Assembly (NCBI GenBank): GCA_016865985.1
Contig: VGNO01000005.1
Coordinates: forward strand, 1 to 38,177
Reading direction: 5' to 3'
Source: Chloroflexota bacterium
Lineage (GTDB): Bacteria; Chloroflexota; Anaerolineae; Anaerolineales; Villigracilaceae
DNA: 38,177 nucleotides
A program made the translations under genes and the position numbers. Positions 7,806 through 18,000 of the stretch are shown piece by piece. Position 1 is the first letter of the stretch, and each line of letters starts with the position of its first letter. The notes under the pieces are model-generated. The model had not been told where the DNA came from and did no database searches. It saw nothing but the letters and a program-made list of their open reading frames with translations.

Positions 7806-10541
7806 TTACTCCCCGCTCCCCATCATCTCCAGGAAGGCCCTCGCCACCTGCGGATCGAACTGCTTCCCGCTCTCGGCCTGGATGTATTCGAGCGTCTTTT
7901 CCTTCGTCCAGGCTTGGCGGTAGGGCCGGTCGGAGGTCAGGGCGTCGTAGACATCCACGATGGCAAAGATGCGCGCCGCCGGCGGGATCTGTTCCCCTTT
8001 CAGGCCGCGCGGGTAACCGGAGCCGTCCCATTTTTCGTGATGGCAGTAGGGGATGTCCAACGCCGGGCGCAGGTACCTGACCTGGGAGAGCATATCGTAA
8101 GCGAACTGGGGATGGCGGCTCATCACCTCCCATTCCTCGTCAGTTAACTTACCCGGCTTGAGCAGGATGGCGTCCGGCACGCCCATCTTGCCCATGTCGT
8201 GCAGCAGCGCCCCGCGCCGGATGGGAACCAGTTGTTCTTCGCTCATGCCCATCCGGCGCGCCAGGCCGACGGTCAGGTCGGTGACGCGTTTCGTATGGCC
8301 TTCGGTCTCCTTGTCGCGCAGGTCCATGGCCAGCGACCAGCCTTCGATGGTATTGTCGTAGGCCATCACCAGGTCCAGGTTGGCGCGGGTCAAGCCTTCG
8401 AAAAGGGAGGCATTATCCACGGCGATGGCGACCTGCCCGGCCAGGATCTGGAGGAAGTTCAGCCATTCGTCGTCCACCGGGCGGTGGGCGCGCAGGAAGA
8501 CCTCCAGCACGCCCTTGACCTGTCCTTTTGTGATGAGAGGTACGCCGTGGTAGCAGGTGAATCCCTCGCCGGCCAGCAGGCCGCTACGTGCGAAGCCTGC
8601 GGTATCGCTTTGCAGGTCGTAGACGCTGACCGGGATCCGCTCGAGGGCGGCGCGCCCGGCGTGGCCCTCGCCCAGGCGCAGGCGCGAGCGTTCGATGGTT
8701 TTTTCGCGGAAGCCGCGCCCGGCGGCATATTCCAGCGCCTGGGTGTGCGGATCGAGCAGCAATACGGCGGCGGCTTCCGCTTCCATTTGTTCGATAACTT
8801 GTTGGAGCGAAAGGTCCAGCGTCAATTGCAGGTCGAAACTTCCGCTGATGGCCTGGTCGATGGCGTGCAGGGCCTCGATGTGCTGCAGGCGGCGCAGGGT
8901 CTCGGCTTCCGCCTGCTTGCGCCCGGTGATTTCCTGGGAAAGGATGAGAATACCTTCCGGGATGGGCTGGATGCTCAGTTCGAACCAGCCATGAGAGCCA
9001 TCTGGATAGATGAACTCGTTTTCCAGATGCTGTACCAGGCGTTCCTTCATGCAACATTCCAGGGCGGCAAAGAGGGGGGTCTTTTCGATGCCCGGATACA
9101 TCTCCATCATGGTGTGTCCCAGCAGTTCTTCCTTTTCTCTTTGCCCGTGCCGCGCGGCGATATCATTCAGGTAGAGATAGCGCCAGTCGGGCCCGATGAT
9201 CTGGACTCCCTCCAGCATGTTGTCCAGCGTCGAGCGGTAACGCTGCTCGGCAAGTTTCTGTTCACTGATATCGCGCATCATACCAAAGAGCGCCTCCCCT
9301 TCGCGCCAGGCGCTCAGGAGCACGGAACACGGCTGCCCGTCCCGCCGCAGCAATTCCACCTCGAAGTTCCTGACCTGTTTCTCCCGTTGCAGGATCTCCA
9401 GCAAGTGGACGCGGTCCTGCGGATCCTTGTACCGGTCCATGACCTTCGTCCCGACCAGTTCGGAGGCTGAATCGAAGCCGAGGATGCGCGCCAGTTCCTG
9501 GTTGGCAAAGAGGATGGCGCCCTCCAGGCTGGTCTGGTAGACGCCGGTCAGGGCGTTCTCCACCAGGGTGCGGTAGCGGTTTTCGGAAACGCCCAGGGCG
9601 GTCGTCCGTTCGACGACCTGTTCTGCCAGGACGCGGTTGGCATCCTGTAATTGGGTCTCCATCGGCGAAAGCAACCGGATGGTTTTCCAGGTGAAGAGGG
9701 CGAAGAGGCAGGTGAACAGCACGCTGCGGATGGCGTTCATCGTGTCCGCGCCATAGAGATTTGCCCGCTGGCCGGCCAGCGCCAGGAGGTCCAGCGCAAA
9801 GGGGATCACGAAGGTGGCGAGCAACAAGCGGCGGGCCGTTATACCGGCGATCCCGCCTCCCAGAAAGGCGGCGGTCAATTCCCAGTCGGGCCGCGCCAAA
9901 AAAACCCCGACGAACATCAAGGCGAAACCGGCCATCGTATGCAAAGCCATGGTCGTGAATTGGGCGATGCCCCCATAAAAAGGGGTGACATCATGGATAT
10001 ACCCGGCCAGGGCCAGGATGATGACCAGGCCTTCCCCGAGCATCAGGACCTGCGCCGGGTGGAAGCCGCGCCTGGTCTTCAGGTCCAGCAGGCAAAATGT
10101 CAGCCCGAGCAGCAGGAAACTCAAGGCTGTGTTGGGCGCCATCCGGCCGGGGTAGGTCGTCTGTACTGCGCCGGCCGCTTCATCGAACAATAACTGGTCG
10201 ATGCCCAGGTCCCAGTGGAAGGCGTACTCTGCCAGGGTGAGCAGGCCGAGCAGTGAGACGAGCCCGGCGCAAGCCTGGCCCGCCAACCGCGCCCACTTAC
10301 CGCCGGTCCGGGTGGGCCGCGAGAGCAGCAAAAGGGCCAGGCCGCTGAGGATAAAGGCGGCGGCTGTGTTGGCTTTCATGGTCACAAAGCCCGGCAGGAC
10401 ACTCTTCAAGAGCGGGATGTCCAATGCCCAGCCGGCCAGCGCCAAGACCCCCAGCAGGCAAGCCAGGACGGATGCCATCCAGGAGATGGTCTTGCTCCGC
10501 GCCATCAGGCGGTCTTCGTTCGACGATGGATGGTCAGCCAT
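7806..10541 (-). CDS. Membrane PAS-PAS-GAF-HD-GYP c-di-GMP phosphodiesterase
   Basis: This 911-residue protein probably degrades cyclic di-GMP in response to a membrane or cytoplasmic signal. The first 290 or so residues hold about seven to eight hydrophobic membrane segments. Two PAS domains (about 320-560), a GAF domain (about 575-725) and a C-terminal HD-GYP domain (about 735-905) follow. The HD-GYP signatures are intact: LLHDMGKMGVPD, HHEKWDGSGYP and DVYDALTSDRPYR. The ATG at 10541 is preceded by AAGGAG at 8 bases spacing, so the upstream ATG/TTG options are rejected. It is the last gene of the long minus-strand signalling run, 81 bases after cpaF. Its HD-GYP domain closely resembles that of the REC-HD-GYP protein at 12290-13288, so the two are paralogs. 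The substrate is inferred from the family. Confidence 0.92.
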   Translation of the reverse strand: MADHPSSNEDRLMARSKTISWMASVLACLLGVLALAGWALDIPLLKSVLPGFVTMKANTAAAFILSGLALLLLSRPTRTGGKWARLAGQACAGLVSLLGLLTLAEYAFHWDLGIDQLLFDEAAGAVQTTYPGRMAPNTALSFLLLGLTFCLLDLKTRRGFHPAQVLMLGEGLVIILALAGYIHDVTPFYGGIAQFTTMALHTMAGFALMFVGVFLARPDWELTAAFLGGGIAGITARRLLLATFVIPFALDLLALAGQRANLYGADTMNAIRSVLFTCLFALFTWKTIRLLSPMETQLQDANRVLAEQVVERTTALGVSENRYRTLVENALTGVYQTSLEGAILFANQELARILGFDSASELVGTKVMDRYKDPQDRVHLLEILQREKQVRNFEVELLRRDGQPCSVLLSAWREGEALFGMMRDISEQKLAEQRYRSTLDNMLEGVQIIGPDWRYLYLNDIAARHGQREKEELLGHTMMEMYPGIEKTPLFAALECCMKERLVQHLENEFIYPDGSHGWFELSIQPIPEGILILSQEITGRKQAEAETLRRLQHIEALHAIDQAISGSFDLQLTLDLSLQQVIEQMEAEAAAVLLLDPHTQALEYAAGRGFREKTIERSRLRLGEGHAGRAALERIPVSVYDLQSDTAGFARSGLLAGEGFTCYHGVPLITKGQVKGVLEVFLRAHRPVDDEWLNFLQILAGQVAIAVDNASLFEGLTRANLDLVMAYDNTIEGWSLAMDLRDKETEGHTKRVTDLTVGLARRMGMSEEQLVPIRRGALLHDMGKMGVPDAILLKPGKLTDEEWEVMSRHPQFAYDMLSQVRYLRPALDIPYCHHEKWDGSGYPRGLKGEQIPPAARIFAIVDVYDALTSDRPYRQAWTKEKTLEYIQAESGKQFDPQVARAFLEMMGSGE

Positions 10542-10622
10542 GGGTGGCGCTCCTTGCATCCACATTCGAATGCAGGATCAGATACCATGAGCGATATTGA
10601 TTGCTGCGGGTCGGCTCCATTC

Positions 10623-11936
10623 CTACCTCCGTCGGTTGCGCTCCATCACATCGGCAATGCTGGCGCCGAAGACTTCCGGCCCCAGTTTGAAGCCGGCCAC
10701 TTCCAGGCGCGGCCCGAAGAGCGGGCGGATGCCGGTCGGTTTGAGTTCGCCGAGGGCCTTGCCGTCGGCGTCCACGCCGGTCTGTTCGTACTTGAAGATG
10801 TCGGTCAGCACGACCGTATCGCCTTCCATCCCGGCCACTTCGGTGATGGCGGTCACTTTGCGTGAGCCGTCCTTGAGGCGCGTCTGCTGGACGATGATAT
10901 CCACCGCCGAGGCGATCTGCTGGCGGATGACCTTGACCGGCAGGTCCATCCCGGCCATCATCACCAGCGTCTCGAGGCGCGAGATGGCGTCGCGCGGCGA
11001 GTTGGCGTGGACGGTGGTCAGCGAACCGTCGTGGCCGGTGTTCATCGCCTGGAGCATGTCGAGCGCCTCTCCGCCCCGGCACTCGCCGACCACGATCCTA
11101 TCCGGGCGCATGCGGAGCGAGTTGCGCACCAGGTCGCGGATGGTCACCTCGCCGCTGCCGTCCAGGTTGGGGGTCTTGGTCTCCAGCCGGACGATGTGTT
11201 CCTGCTGGAGTTGGAGTTCGGCGGCGTCTTCGATGGTCACGATGCGCTCGTTATCCGGGATGAAACCGGAGAGGACGTTGAGCAGGGTGGTCTTGCCGGA
11301 ACCGGCGCCGCCCGAGATCACCACGTTCAGCCGCCCGACGACGCAGGCGCGCAGGAATTCGGCCATGCGGACGGTCATCGACTCGTACTGGACCAGGTCG
11401 TCCATCCGCAACTTGTCCTTGCGGAACTTGCGGATGGTGATGGACGGCCCGTCGATGGCGACCGGGAAGATGACGGCGTTGACCCGCGAGCCGTCCGGCA
11501 GGCGGGCATCCACGGTCGGGCTGTCGGCGTCCACCCGCCGGCCGAGCGGCAGGATGATGCGTTCGATGACCCGCACCACGTGTTCGTTGCCGTCGAAGGC
11601 GACCTTGGCCCGTTCCAGGCGGCCTTTCTTTTCCACATAGACCTTCTGCGGCCCGTTGACCATGATCTCGCTCACTTCCGGGTCGTCCAGCAGGGGCTGG
11701 ATCGGGCCGTAACCGGCCACCTCGTCCAGGACGGTTGCGAACAGGCGCTGGCGCAGTTCGTCCGGCAGGTTCAGGCGGGTCTGGTTGTAGGCTTCCTGCA
11801 ACCTGGCAGCCAGCGCCTGGCGCCTCTTTTCAGGGCCGGCAGCCACCAGGTCGGCCGCCGCCACCTGCTCGGTCAGGTAGTTGCGCAACTTGGCCAGGTC
11901 CGGGCCCGAGATGCCCGGCTGGGAGGCGGCGCTCAT
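10623..11936 (-). CDS. cpaF: CpaF/TadA-type secretion ATPase
   Basis: This 437-residue protein is a hexameric ATPase of the type that powers Flp/Tad pilus assembly. The Walker A motif GGAGSGKTT is at 209-217, the Walker B region RIVVGECRGGEA at 280-291, and the His box GHDGSLTTVHAN at 301-312. The N-terminal domain of the family (about 1-185) is complete. Its ATG overlaps the stop of the preceding small gene as ATGA, so the pair is translationally coupled. No tadB, tadC, prepilin or peptidase genes are nearby, so it is an orphan here. It stands among c-di-GMP enzymes, which suggests control of a pilus encoded elsewhere, or a non-pilus role. Confidence 0.93.
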   Translation of the reverse strand: MSAASQPGISGPDLAKLRNYLTEQVAAADLVAAGPEKRRQALAARLQEAYNQTRLNLPDELRQRLFATVLDEVAGYGPIQPLLDDPEVSEIMVNGPQKVYVEKKGRLERAKVAFDGNEHVVRVIERIILPLGRRVDADSPTVDARLPDGSRVNAVIFPVAIDGPSITIRKFRKDKLRMDDLVQYESMTVRMAEFLRACVVGRLNVVISGGAGSGKTTLLNVLSGFIPDNERIVTIEDAAELQLQQEHIVRLETKTPNLDGSGEVTIRDLVRNSLRMRPDRIVVGECRGGEALDMLQAMNTGHDGSLTTVHANSPRDAISRLETLVMMAGMDLPVKVIRQQIASAVDIIVQQTRLKDGSRKVTAITEVAGMEGDTVVLTDIFKYEQTGVDADGKALGELKPTGIRPLFGPRLEVAGFKLGPEVFGASIADVMERNRRR

Positions 11937-12229
11937 GCGGCCCCTGCCTGGTGGATATCGGCCAGGGCGGCGACCCACACCACCTGGTCGCGCCGGATGG
12001 CGATGAAGTCGGAGCGGAAGAGCGGCCGCCCGTCCGGCTCGCAGATGGTGGCGTCGGTGACGGCCAGGAACGGTTCCGGGGCGTCGAGTTCGTCCTTCAG
12101 GCGGTTGTCGCGCCGGATGTGCAGGCGGCCTTCGACCAGGTTGGTCGCGGTGCGGATGCGCGCCGGCAGGTCCGATTTGGAGACGACCGGGGTGAAGATC
12201 TTTCCTTTTTCATCGAATTCGAGGGTCAT
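11933..12229 (-). CDS. Conserved small protein coupled to CpaF
   Basis: This 98-residue soluble protein has no recognisable catalytic motif. Its sequence suggests a small beta-rich fold with a charged middle (HIRRDNRLKDEL) and a hydrophobic end (DQVVWVAAL). A GGAGG ribosome binding site stands 5 bases before the ATG, and its TGA overlaps the ATG of cpaF. That coupling suggests it works with the ATPase, for example as a regulator or adaptor. I cannot name the family with confidence, and the functional link is inferred from the gene overlap alone. Confidence 0.75.
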   Translation of the reverse strand: MTLEFDEKGKIFTPVVSKSDLPARIRTATNLVEGRLHIRRDNRLKDELDAPEPFLAVTDATICEPDGRPLFRSDFIAIRRDQVVWVAALADIHQAGAA

Positions 12230-12262
12230 ATCAACCTCCAGGTTGGTCCAGGGACTGCTTCG

Positions 12263-12275
12263 CCCCCGGAGGGGG
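12263..12275 (-). terminator. GC-only hairpin between signalling genes
   Basis: CCCCC-TCC-GGGGG lies in the 60-base gap after the REC-HD-GYP gene and before the cpaF pair. It has no T-run. It may slow polymerase or mark the boundary between two transcription units, but it is not a convincing intrinsic terminator. Confidence 0.25.
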
Positions 12276-12289
12276 TTCGCAGAAAATTA

Positions 12290-13288
12290 TCAGTCCGCGT
12301 CCAGTTCGATGAGCGCCAGGAACTTCTCCACGATGGACGGGTCGAAGCGCTGGCCGGCGTTGGCGCGGATGTAATCGAGCGCCTCCTCGGTCACCCAGGC
12401 CGATTTGTAGGGGCGCTCGCTCAGCAGGGCGTCCCAGACATCGGCGATGGCAAAGCAGCGCGCCGCCAGCGGGATCTCCTCCCCCTGCAGGCCGAGCGGG
12501 TATCCGCCGCCGTCCCAGCGTTCATGGTGGTGGTAGGGGATCTCCAGCGCCGGGCGCAGGTATTCGATGGACGAGAGCCACTCGTGGGCATAGATCGGGT
12601 GCAGGCGCATGATGCGCCATTCGGCCTCGCTCAGTTTCCCTTCGTTGAGCAGGATCGAGTCGGGGATGGCCATCTTGCCGATATCGTGCAGCAGCGCCCC
12701 GCGCCGGATGTGGACGAGCGCCTCGCCTGCGATGCCGACCGACCGCGCCAGGCGCAGGGTCATTTCGGTCACGCGCTGGGTGTGGCCTTCGGTCTCCTTG
12801 TCGCGGATGTCGAGCGCCCGCACCCAGCCTTCGATGGTGGTGTCGTAGGTCTTCTGCAACTCGAAATAGGCTTTTTCGATGCGGGCGTGTTCGTCGCGCA
12901 GTTTGCGGTAGCGGTTGAGGCGCAGGATGGTGCGCACCCGCACCCGCATCTCGGTGCGGTCGAAGGGCTTCGAGATGAAATCGTCCACGCCGGCTTCGAT
13001 GCCGCGCAGGCGCGACTCGCGGTCGTCGAGGGCCGAGATCATGATGATCGGCGCCTCGGCCAGCGCCGGGTCGGCGCGCAGCCGGTCGCAGACCTCGTAC
13101 CCGTCCATGCCGGGCATCATCACATCCAGCAGGACCAGGTCCGGTTGGAGTTGGCGCGCCAGGTCCAGCCCTTCCGTCCCGTTGCTGGCGAAGACCAGCC
13201 GGTAGCCCTGGTCCAGCAGCAGCGATTCGATCGATTTCTGGGCCGAGGCTTCATCGTCGATGATGAGGATGGTTCCAACGATTTCCAT
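12290..13288 (-). CDS. Response regulator with HD-GYP output (c-di-GMP phosphodiesterase)
   Basis: This 332-residue protein couples a receiver domain to cyclic di-GMP breakdown. The receiver is at 1-120, with phospho-acceptor D55, acidic pair D11-D12 and K107. The HD-GYP domain (about 150-325) has HD at 201-202 and HHERWDGGGYP at 254-264. I give the ATG at 13288. A TTG two codons earlier (13294) has better spacing from AAGGAG and may be the true start. It lies 19 bases after the NarL-type regulator gene, so it is probably in the same operon as the kinases. Its receiver and linker are strikingly like those of the REC-histidine kinase at 13988-15064. The likely phosphodonor is one of the neighbouring kinases (inferred). 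Confidence 0.93.
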   Translation of the reverse strand: MEIVGTILIIDDEASAQKSIESLLLDQGYRLVFASNGTEGLDLARQLQPDLVLLDVMMPGMDGYEVCDRLRADPALAEAPIIMISALDDRESRLRGIEAGVDDFISKPFDRTEMRVRVRTILRLNRYRKLRDEHARIEKAYFELQKTYDTTIEGWVRALDIRDKETEGHTQRVTEMTLRLARSVGIAGEALVHIRRGALLHDIGKMAIPDSILLNEGKLSEAEWRIMRLHPIYAHEWLSSIEYLRPALEIPYHHHERWDGGGYPLGLQGEEIPLAARCFAIADVWDALLSERPYKSAWVTEEALDYIRANAGQRFDPSIVEKFLALIELDAD

Positions 13289-13307
13289 GATCAAACAAGG
13301 CTCCTTG

Positions 13308-13991
13308 TCATTCGCCAGTCCCCCGGTTGTGGTTGACCGGCGAATCGAGTTGCACCAGGCCGCGCTGGATGGCGAAACGCACCAGTTCGGCCTGGGATTT
13401 GATGTTCAATTTATGCATCATATTGGCGCGGTGCACTTCCACCGTGCGCGGGCTGAGGAACAGTTTCTCGGCAATGGCGGCGTTGGTGTTGCCCTCGGCG
13501 ATCATTTGCAGCACCTGCCGTTCGCGGGTGGTAAGGGCATTGTATGGATCGTCCGAGCCGTCCTTCGGGTTGAGCAGCGCTTCCAGCACCTGGTTGGAGA
13601 TGGCCGGGCTGAGGTAGCGCCGGCCCTGCATCACGGCCTGGATGGCCTGGATGATCTCCTCCTGGTCGGCGTCCTTCAGGATGTAGCCGCTGGCGCCGCA
13701 TTTGAGGGCGCGTACGGCGTAACTGGAACTGGCGTGCATCGACAGGATGACGATGCGGGTCTCGATCTTGCGCTGCGTGATCTGGCGGGTGGCCTCCAGG
13801 CCGTTCAGGTTGGGCATCGAGATGTCCATCAGGACGACATCCGGCTGCTCCTTTTCGGCCAGTTCCACCGCCTCGGCCCCGTCGGCGACCTCGCCGACGA
13901 CGATGAAGCCGGGCCGGGCTTCGAGCAGGGCGCGCAGGCCCTGGCGCACCAGGCGGTGGTCGTCCGCCAGCAGGACGCGGATGGTCTTCAT
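13308..13991 (-). CDS. NarL/FixJ-family response regulator
   Basis: This 227-residue DNA-binding response regulator has a receiver domain at 1-120 with acidic residues D10-D11, phospho-acceptor D56 and the conserved lysine in YILKDAD. A LuxR-type helix-turn-helix follows at about 150-215 (LTTRERQVLQMIAEG, then SPRTVEVHRANMMHKL). The ATG overlaps the stop of the REC-HisKA_3 kinase gene as ATGA, the usual arrangement of a cognate NarX/NarL-like pair. Target promoters are unknown. The 5' leaders of this operon and of its neighbours are candidates. Confidence 0.95.
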   Translation of the reverse strand: MKTIRVLLADDHRLVRQGLRALLEARPGFIVVGEVADGAEAVELAEKEQPDVVLMDISMPNLNGLEATRQITQRKIETRIVILSMHASSSYAVRALKCGASGYILKDADQEEIIQAIQAVMQGRRYLSPAISNQVLEALLNPKDGSDDPYNALTTRERQVLQMIAEGNTNAAIAEKLFLSPRTVEVHRANMMHKLNIKSQAELVRFAIQRGLVQLDSPVNHNRGTGE

Positions 13992-15064
13992 GTCTGGGTA
14001 CCCTCCTTTTCGACAACCAATGGGAATGTGGCCGTCAGGCGCGTCCCGCGGCCGGGCGTGGACTGCAGGTCGAGCGCGCCGCCTGCCATGCGCGCCCGTT
14101 CCTGCATCCCGGACAGGCCGGTGGAGACGCGCCCGGGCTGGCGCAGGGCCTCCAGGTCGAAGCCCTGGCCGTCATCTTCGATTTCGAGCGCCAGTTGCCC
14201 CGGCGTCTCGGCAAGGTGCAGGCGCACCCGGCTGGCCCCGGCATGGCGGGCGATGTTCGTCAGCGCCTCCTGGGCGATGCGGAAGGCGGCGGTCTCCATT
14301 GCGGGCGGGAAACGCCGGTCGCCGCTCTCGTCGAAATTGCAGTCGAGTTGCAAACCGCTCTGTTCGCGGAACCGGCCGGCCAGCCAGGCGAGCGCCGGGT
14401 GGAGGCCGAAATCGTCCAACATGCCCGGGCGCAGGTTGAGCGACAGGTCGCGCATCCGGGCGATCAAGTCGCCGATGGCGCCCAACGCCAGGTCGAGGCG
14501 GCCGGCGGAGGACGGGTCGCTGGCCTGGTTGCGCGCCTGCCCGACCAGCATCTTCAACCCGGTCAGGGACTGGCCGATCTCGTCATGCAGTTCGACCGCC
14601 AGGTTGCGCCGTTCCTGTTCCTGGACGGCGATGACCTGCTGCGAGAGTTGGCGCAGTTTCTCGCGTTCCTCGAGCAGGGCATGGTAGCGGTTGAGGCGGG
14701 TGATGGTGCGGACGCGCGCCCGCAATTCGGCGCGGTTGAACGGCTTGGAGATGAAATCATCCGCCCCCGATTCCAGGCCGGCCAGGCGGGATTCGGCGTC
14801 GTCGAGGGCGGTCACCATCACCACCGGCATCTCAGCCAGTCCCGGGCGGGCGCGCAGGCTGCGGCAGACATCGAAACCGTCCATGCCCGGCATCATCACG
14901 TCCAGCAGGATGAGGTCCGGCTTGAGGCGTTCGTCCAGGGCCAGGGCTTCCTCGCCGCTGCCGGCCAGCGCCAGTTCGTAGCCCTGGTTGACCAGCAGCG
15001 ATTCGAGCGCCTTCCGTCCGGAGGGGGTATCATCGACGATCAGCACCAGCGGGTATCTATCCAT
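13988..15064 (-). CDS. REC-HisKA_3 histidine kinase
   Basis: This 358-residue kinase has an N-terminal receiver instead of a sensor. The receiver carries D11-D12, D55 and K107 (about residue 1-120). A short coiled linker leads to a HisKA_3 dimerisation domain with phospho-acceptor H160 in ERRNLAVELHDE, and a C-terminal HATPase with NIARHAG and DDGQGFD motifs. It would be switched by phosphate from another kinase, most simply the 2,064-residue hybrid kinase encoded 10 bases upstream, and then phosphorylate the NarL-type regulator that overlaps its stop. That order of relay is an inference from gene order. Confidence 0.93.
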   Translation of the reverse strand: MDRYPLVLIVDDTPSGRKALESLLVNQGYELALAGSGEEALALDERLKPDLILLDVMMPGMDGFDVCRSLRARPGLAEMPVVMVTALDDAESRLAGLESGADDFISKPFNRAELRARVRTITRLNRYHALLEEREKLRQLSQQVIAVQEQERRNLAVELHDEIGQSLTGLKMLVGQARNQASDPSSAGRLDLALGAIGDLIARMRDLSLNLRPGMLDDFGLHPALAWLAGRFREQSGLQLDCNFDESGDRRFPPAMETAAFRIAQEALTNIARHAGASRVRLHLAETPGQLALEIEDDGQGFDLEALRQPGRVSTGLSGMQERARMAGGALDLQSTPGRGTRLTATFPLVVEKEGTQT

Positions 15065-15074
15065 GGATGAACCT

Positions 15075-18000
15075 CTATCGTTCCGGTCGGGTGGCGTGTT
15101 TTTCGAGCAGTTCGTGGATCACCTGCGCCAGTTTTTTCATGCTGACCGGCTTCGAGAGATACTCGTTGGCGCCGGCTTGCAGGCAGCGTTCCCGGTCGCC
15201 CTGCATGGCGAGGGCGGTCAGCGCCACCACCGGCGTCGATTGTAAGCCGGGCATGGCGCGCAGGCGGCGGATGGCCTCCAGCCCGTCCAGTTTCGGCAAC
15301 TGGATGTCCATCAGGATGATGTCGGGACGCTCGGCCTGGGCGAGTTCGACCGCCGCCAGCCCATCTGCAGCCGGTACGACCCGCAGGCCCTTGGCCAGCA
15401 GGTAGTCGCAGGTGATCTCGAGCGTGACCGGGTTGTCCTCGGCCACCAGCGCCAGCGGCGCTCCGCCGGGCGCATCCTGCCCGGGGAGGTCCCCGGCTTG
15501 CGAGGCTGGCGGTCCGCCGGCAGGCATTTCGGGCGGCTGGAGCGGGGCCCTGTCCGACTGGAGGGCGGGCAGGGTGAAGTAGAAGCGGCTGCCCTTGCCG
15601 GGGCGGCTGCGCACGCCGGTCGTCCCGCCGTGCAGTTCCACCAGGCGCTTGACGAGCGTCAGCCCCAGGCCGGTGCCGCCGTACTGGCGTGAGAGCGAGT
15701 TGTCGAGTTGTTCGAAGGGCTGGAAGAGGCGCGCCTGGTCGTCGCGTGAGATGCCGATGCCGGTATCGCGCACGCTGAAGCGGATACCTTCCTTTTTCTC
15801 GTGGTAGGTCACGTCCAGCCAGACCTGCCCGCCTTCCGGGGTGAATTTGACGGCGTTCGAGAGCAGGTTGACCAGCGCCTGTTTCAGGCGGCGTTCGTCG
15901 CCCACCAGCGGCGGCAGGCCGCCGGCGATGGCGGTGATGGTCTTGATATCCTTCTTCGATGCCTGCTGTTTCACCATCCGCAGCGCCGACTGGCACAGGT
16001 TTTCGACGTTGACCAGGCCCGGCTGGAGTTCGAACTTCTCGGCTTCGATCTTGGAAAGGTCGAGGATGTCGTTGATCAGTTCCAGCAGGTGACGGCCGCT
16101 GTCGGTGACGGTCTGCAGGGTTTCGAGTTGCGCTTTCTGCAGGCTGCCGTAGACGCCTTCCGACAATGATTCGGAGAGGGTCAGGATGGCATTGAGCGGG
16201 GTGCGGATCTCGTGGCTCATGCTGGCCAGGAAGGCGCTCTTGGCGCGGTTGGCGGCCTCGGCCAGGGCGGTCGCCTGGCGCAGGGCGGCTTCCGATGACT
16301 TGCGCTCGGTGATATCGCGGTTGGAGATGCGCCGCCCCAGGTAACTGCCGTCGGCGGCGAAGACGGCGCGGCAGATGTGCTGGATCCAGCGCTCGCTCCC
16401 GTCCCGCGCCCGGATGCGGAATTCCACTTGCTGGACATCTTCTTGGACACCGCCAGTACATTCGTTGTGCTGCCGCCAGGTCTCCCGGTCATCCGGGTGG
16501 ATGATCCGCTGCAGCAGGGCGGGGTTCCTGGCGAAGCGTTCGGCGCTGTACCCGCTGACCCGTTCGACCGAGGGCGACATGTAGACGATGCGCCCCTCCT
16601 GGTCGCGCCAGTATTCCCAGTCGTAGGTCCAGTCGGCGACGGTGCGGAACTTCTCCTCGCTGGCCCGCAGCGCCTCGGTGCGCTCCTGCACCATCATTTC
16701 GAGTCCATCCTGGTAGGCGTTCAACGCATCCTCCACCTGCCTGCGGACGGCGATCTCCTGCTGGGCTTCCTGGTAGAGGCGGGCGTTCTGGAAGGCCAGC
16801 GCCGCCTGGCCGGTGAAGGCCTCCAGCAGCAGCCGGTGCTCGTGGCGGTAGAAATTGGGTTCATGGTGGGTGATCGAGAAGAATGCCGCCACCCGCTCGT
16901 TGATGATGATCGGCGCCCCGGCCCATGAGCGGACGCGGCCAGCGCCCTGTATCTTTTTCCAGCCGGGGTAGGCGCGCACATCCGGGATGACCAGCGGCTG
17001 CTTCTCCCCTGCCATCCAGCGCAGGTTTTCGGTCGTCTCCAGGTCGAATTGATGGCCGAGATACCTTGTGGTCCTGCCGGATGGGTCCCCATCGTTCGCG
17101 GCAAGCGTGCGAAGGCGGGCGACGGCGGCGCGTTTTCCGTCCGGTCCGACCAGCAGGATGGCGGCCTCGTCGAAGGGCAGCACGCCTTCCAGCGCTGCCA
17201 GCAGGCCTTCCTGCACTTCTTCGAAGTCGAGGCTGCGGCTGAGCGAGGCGCCGGCGCCCAACGCCTGGCGCAGCGCCTCCGAGATGCGGCGCTGGTCGCG
17301 CTCGGCCTGGTAGAGACGGGCGTTCTCGAGGGCGGTGGCGGCCTGGGCGGCGACAGTCTCCAGCAGGCGCAGTTCCTGTTCGTTGAACCCCGAGACCCGG
17401 GCGCTTTCGATGGCGATCGAACCGATGGTCTTTTCCCCGGCCTTGAGCGGCACATACATACCGGAGCGGATGCCTGGATAGGTGGGGGTATAACGGGCGT
17501 CCTGGCGCACATCGGGGCACAGGACGCTCTCCCCATGCTGGAATACCCAGTCGTTGAGTCCATTGCTGGCCAGGGAGGCTTTGCGGCGGAGTCTGGCGCG
17601 CTGGGCAGCCTGTTCGGCTTCGCCCAGGCCTGGATGGCTGACTGCCAGCGCCTCCATCCGGGAATGGAGCGGGTCCCACTGGCGGATGACGGCGTGGCGC
17701 CAGTCCAGTTTTTGGATGAGGCTATCGATGGTCTTTTGTCCGATCTGGCGCGGTTCGAGCAGGCCGGCCAGCGCCTGGCTGTTCTCGTAGAGCGCTTCCA
17801 GTTCGTTCATCCGGTGCAGGATCTCGTGTTCGGCCTGCTTGCGCTCGGTGATATCCTGGACTGTGCCGATGCCGCGCAGCGGGGTCCCGTCGGGGCTGAA
17901 CTCTAGTTCGGCCAATTCACGCACCCAGCGCGCCTGTCCTTTGACGATGATACGGTGCTCGATGTCGTATGGCGCGCCCTGGAGCGCCTGCTGCCAGGCA

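Noticed and set aside
7441-7923. Short open frames on both strands in the spacer before the redox promoter
   Set aside because: They lack start signals, overlap the promoter and the end of the HD-GYP gene, and have biased composition.
13260-14687. Long plus-strand open frames opposite the kinase and regulator genes
   Set aside because: These are low-complexity translations rich in D, G, A, H and R, typical of the complement of high-GC genes. They conflict with well-supported response regulators and a kinase.
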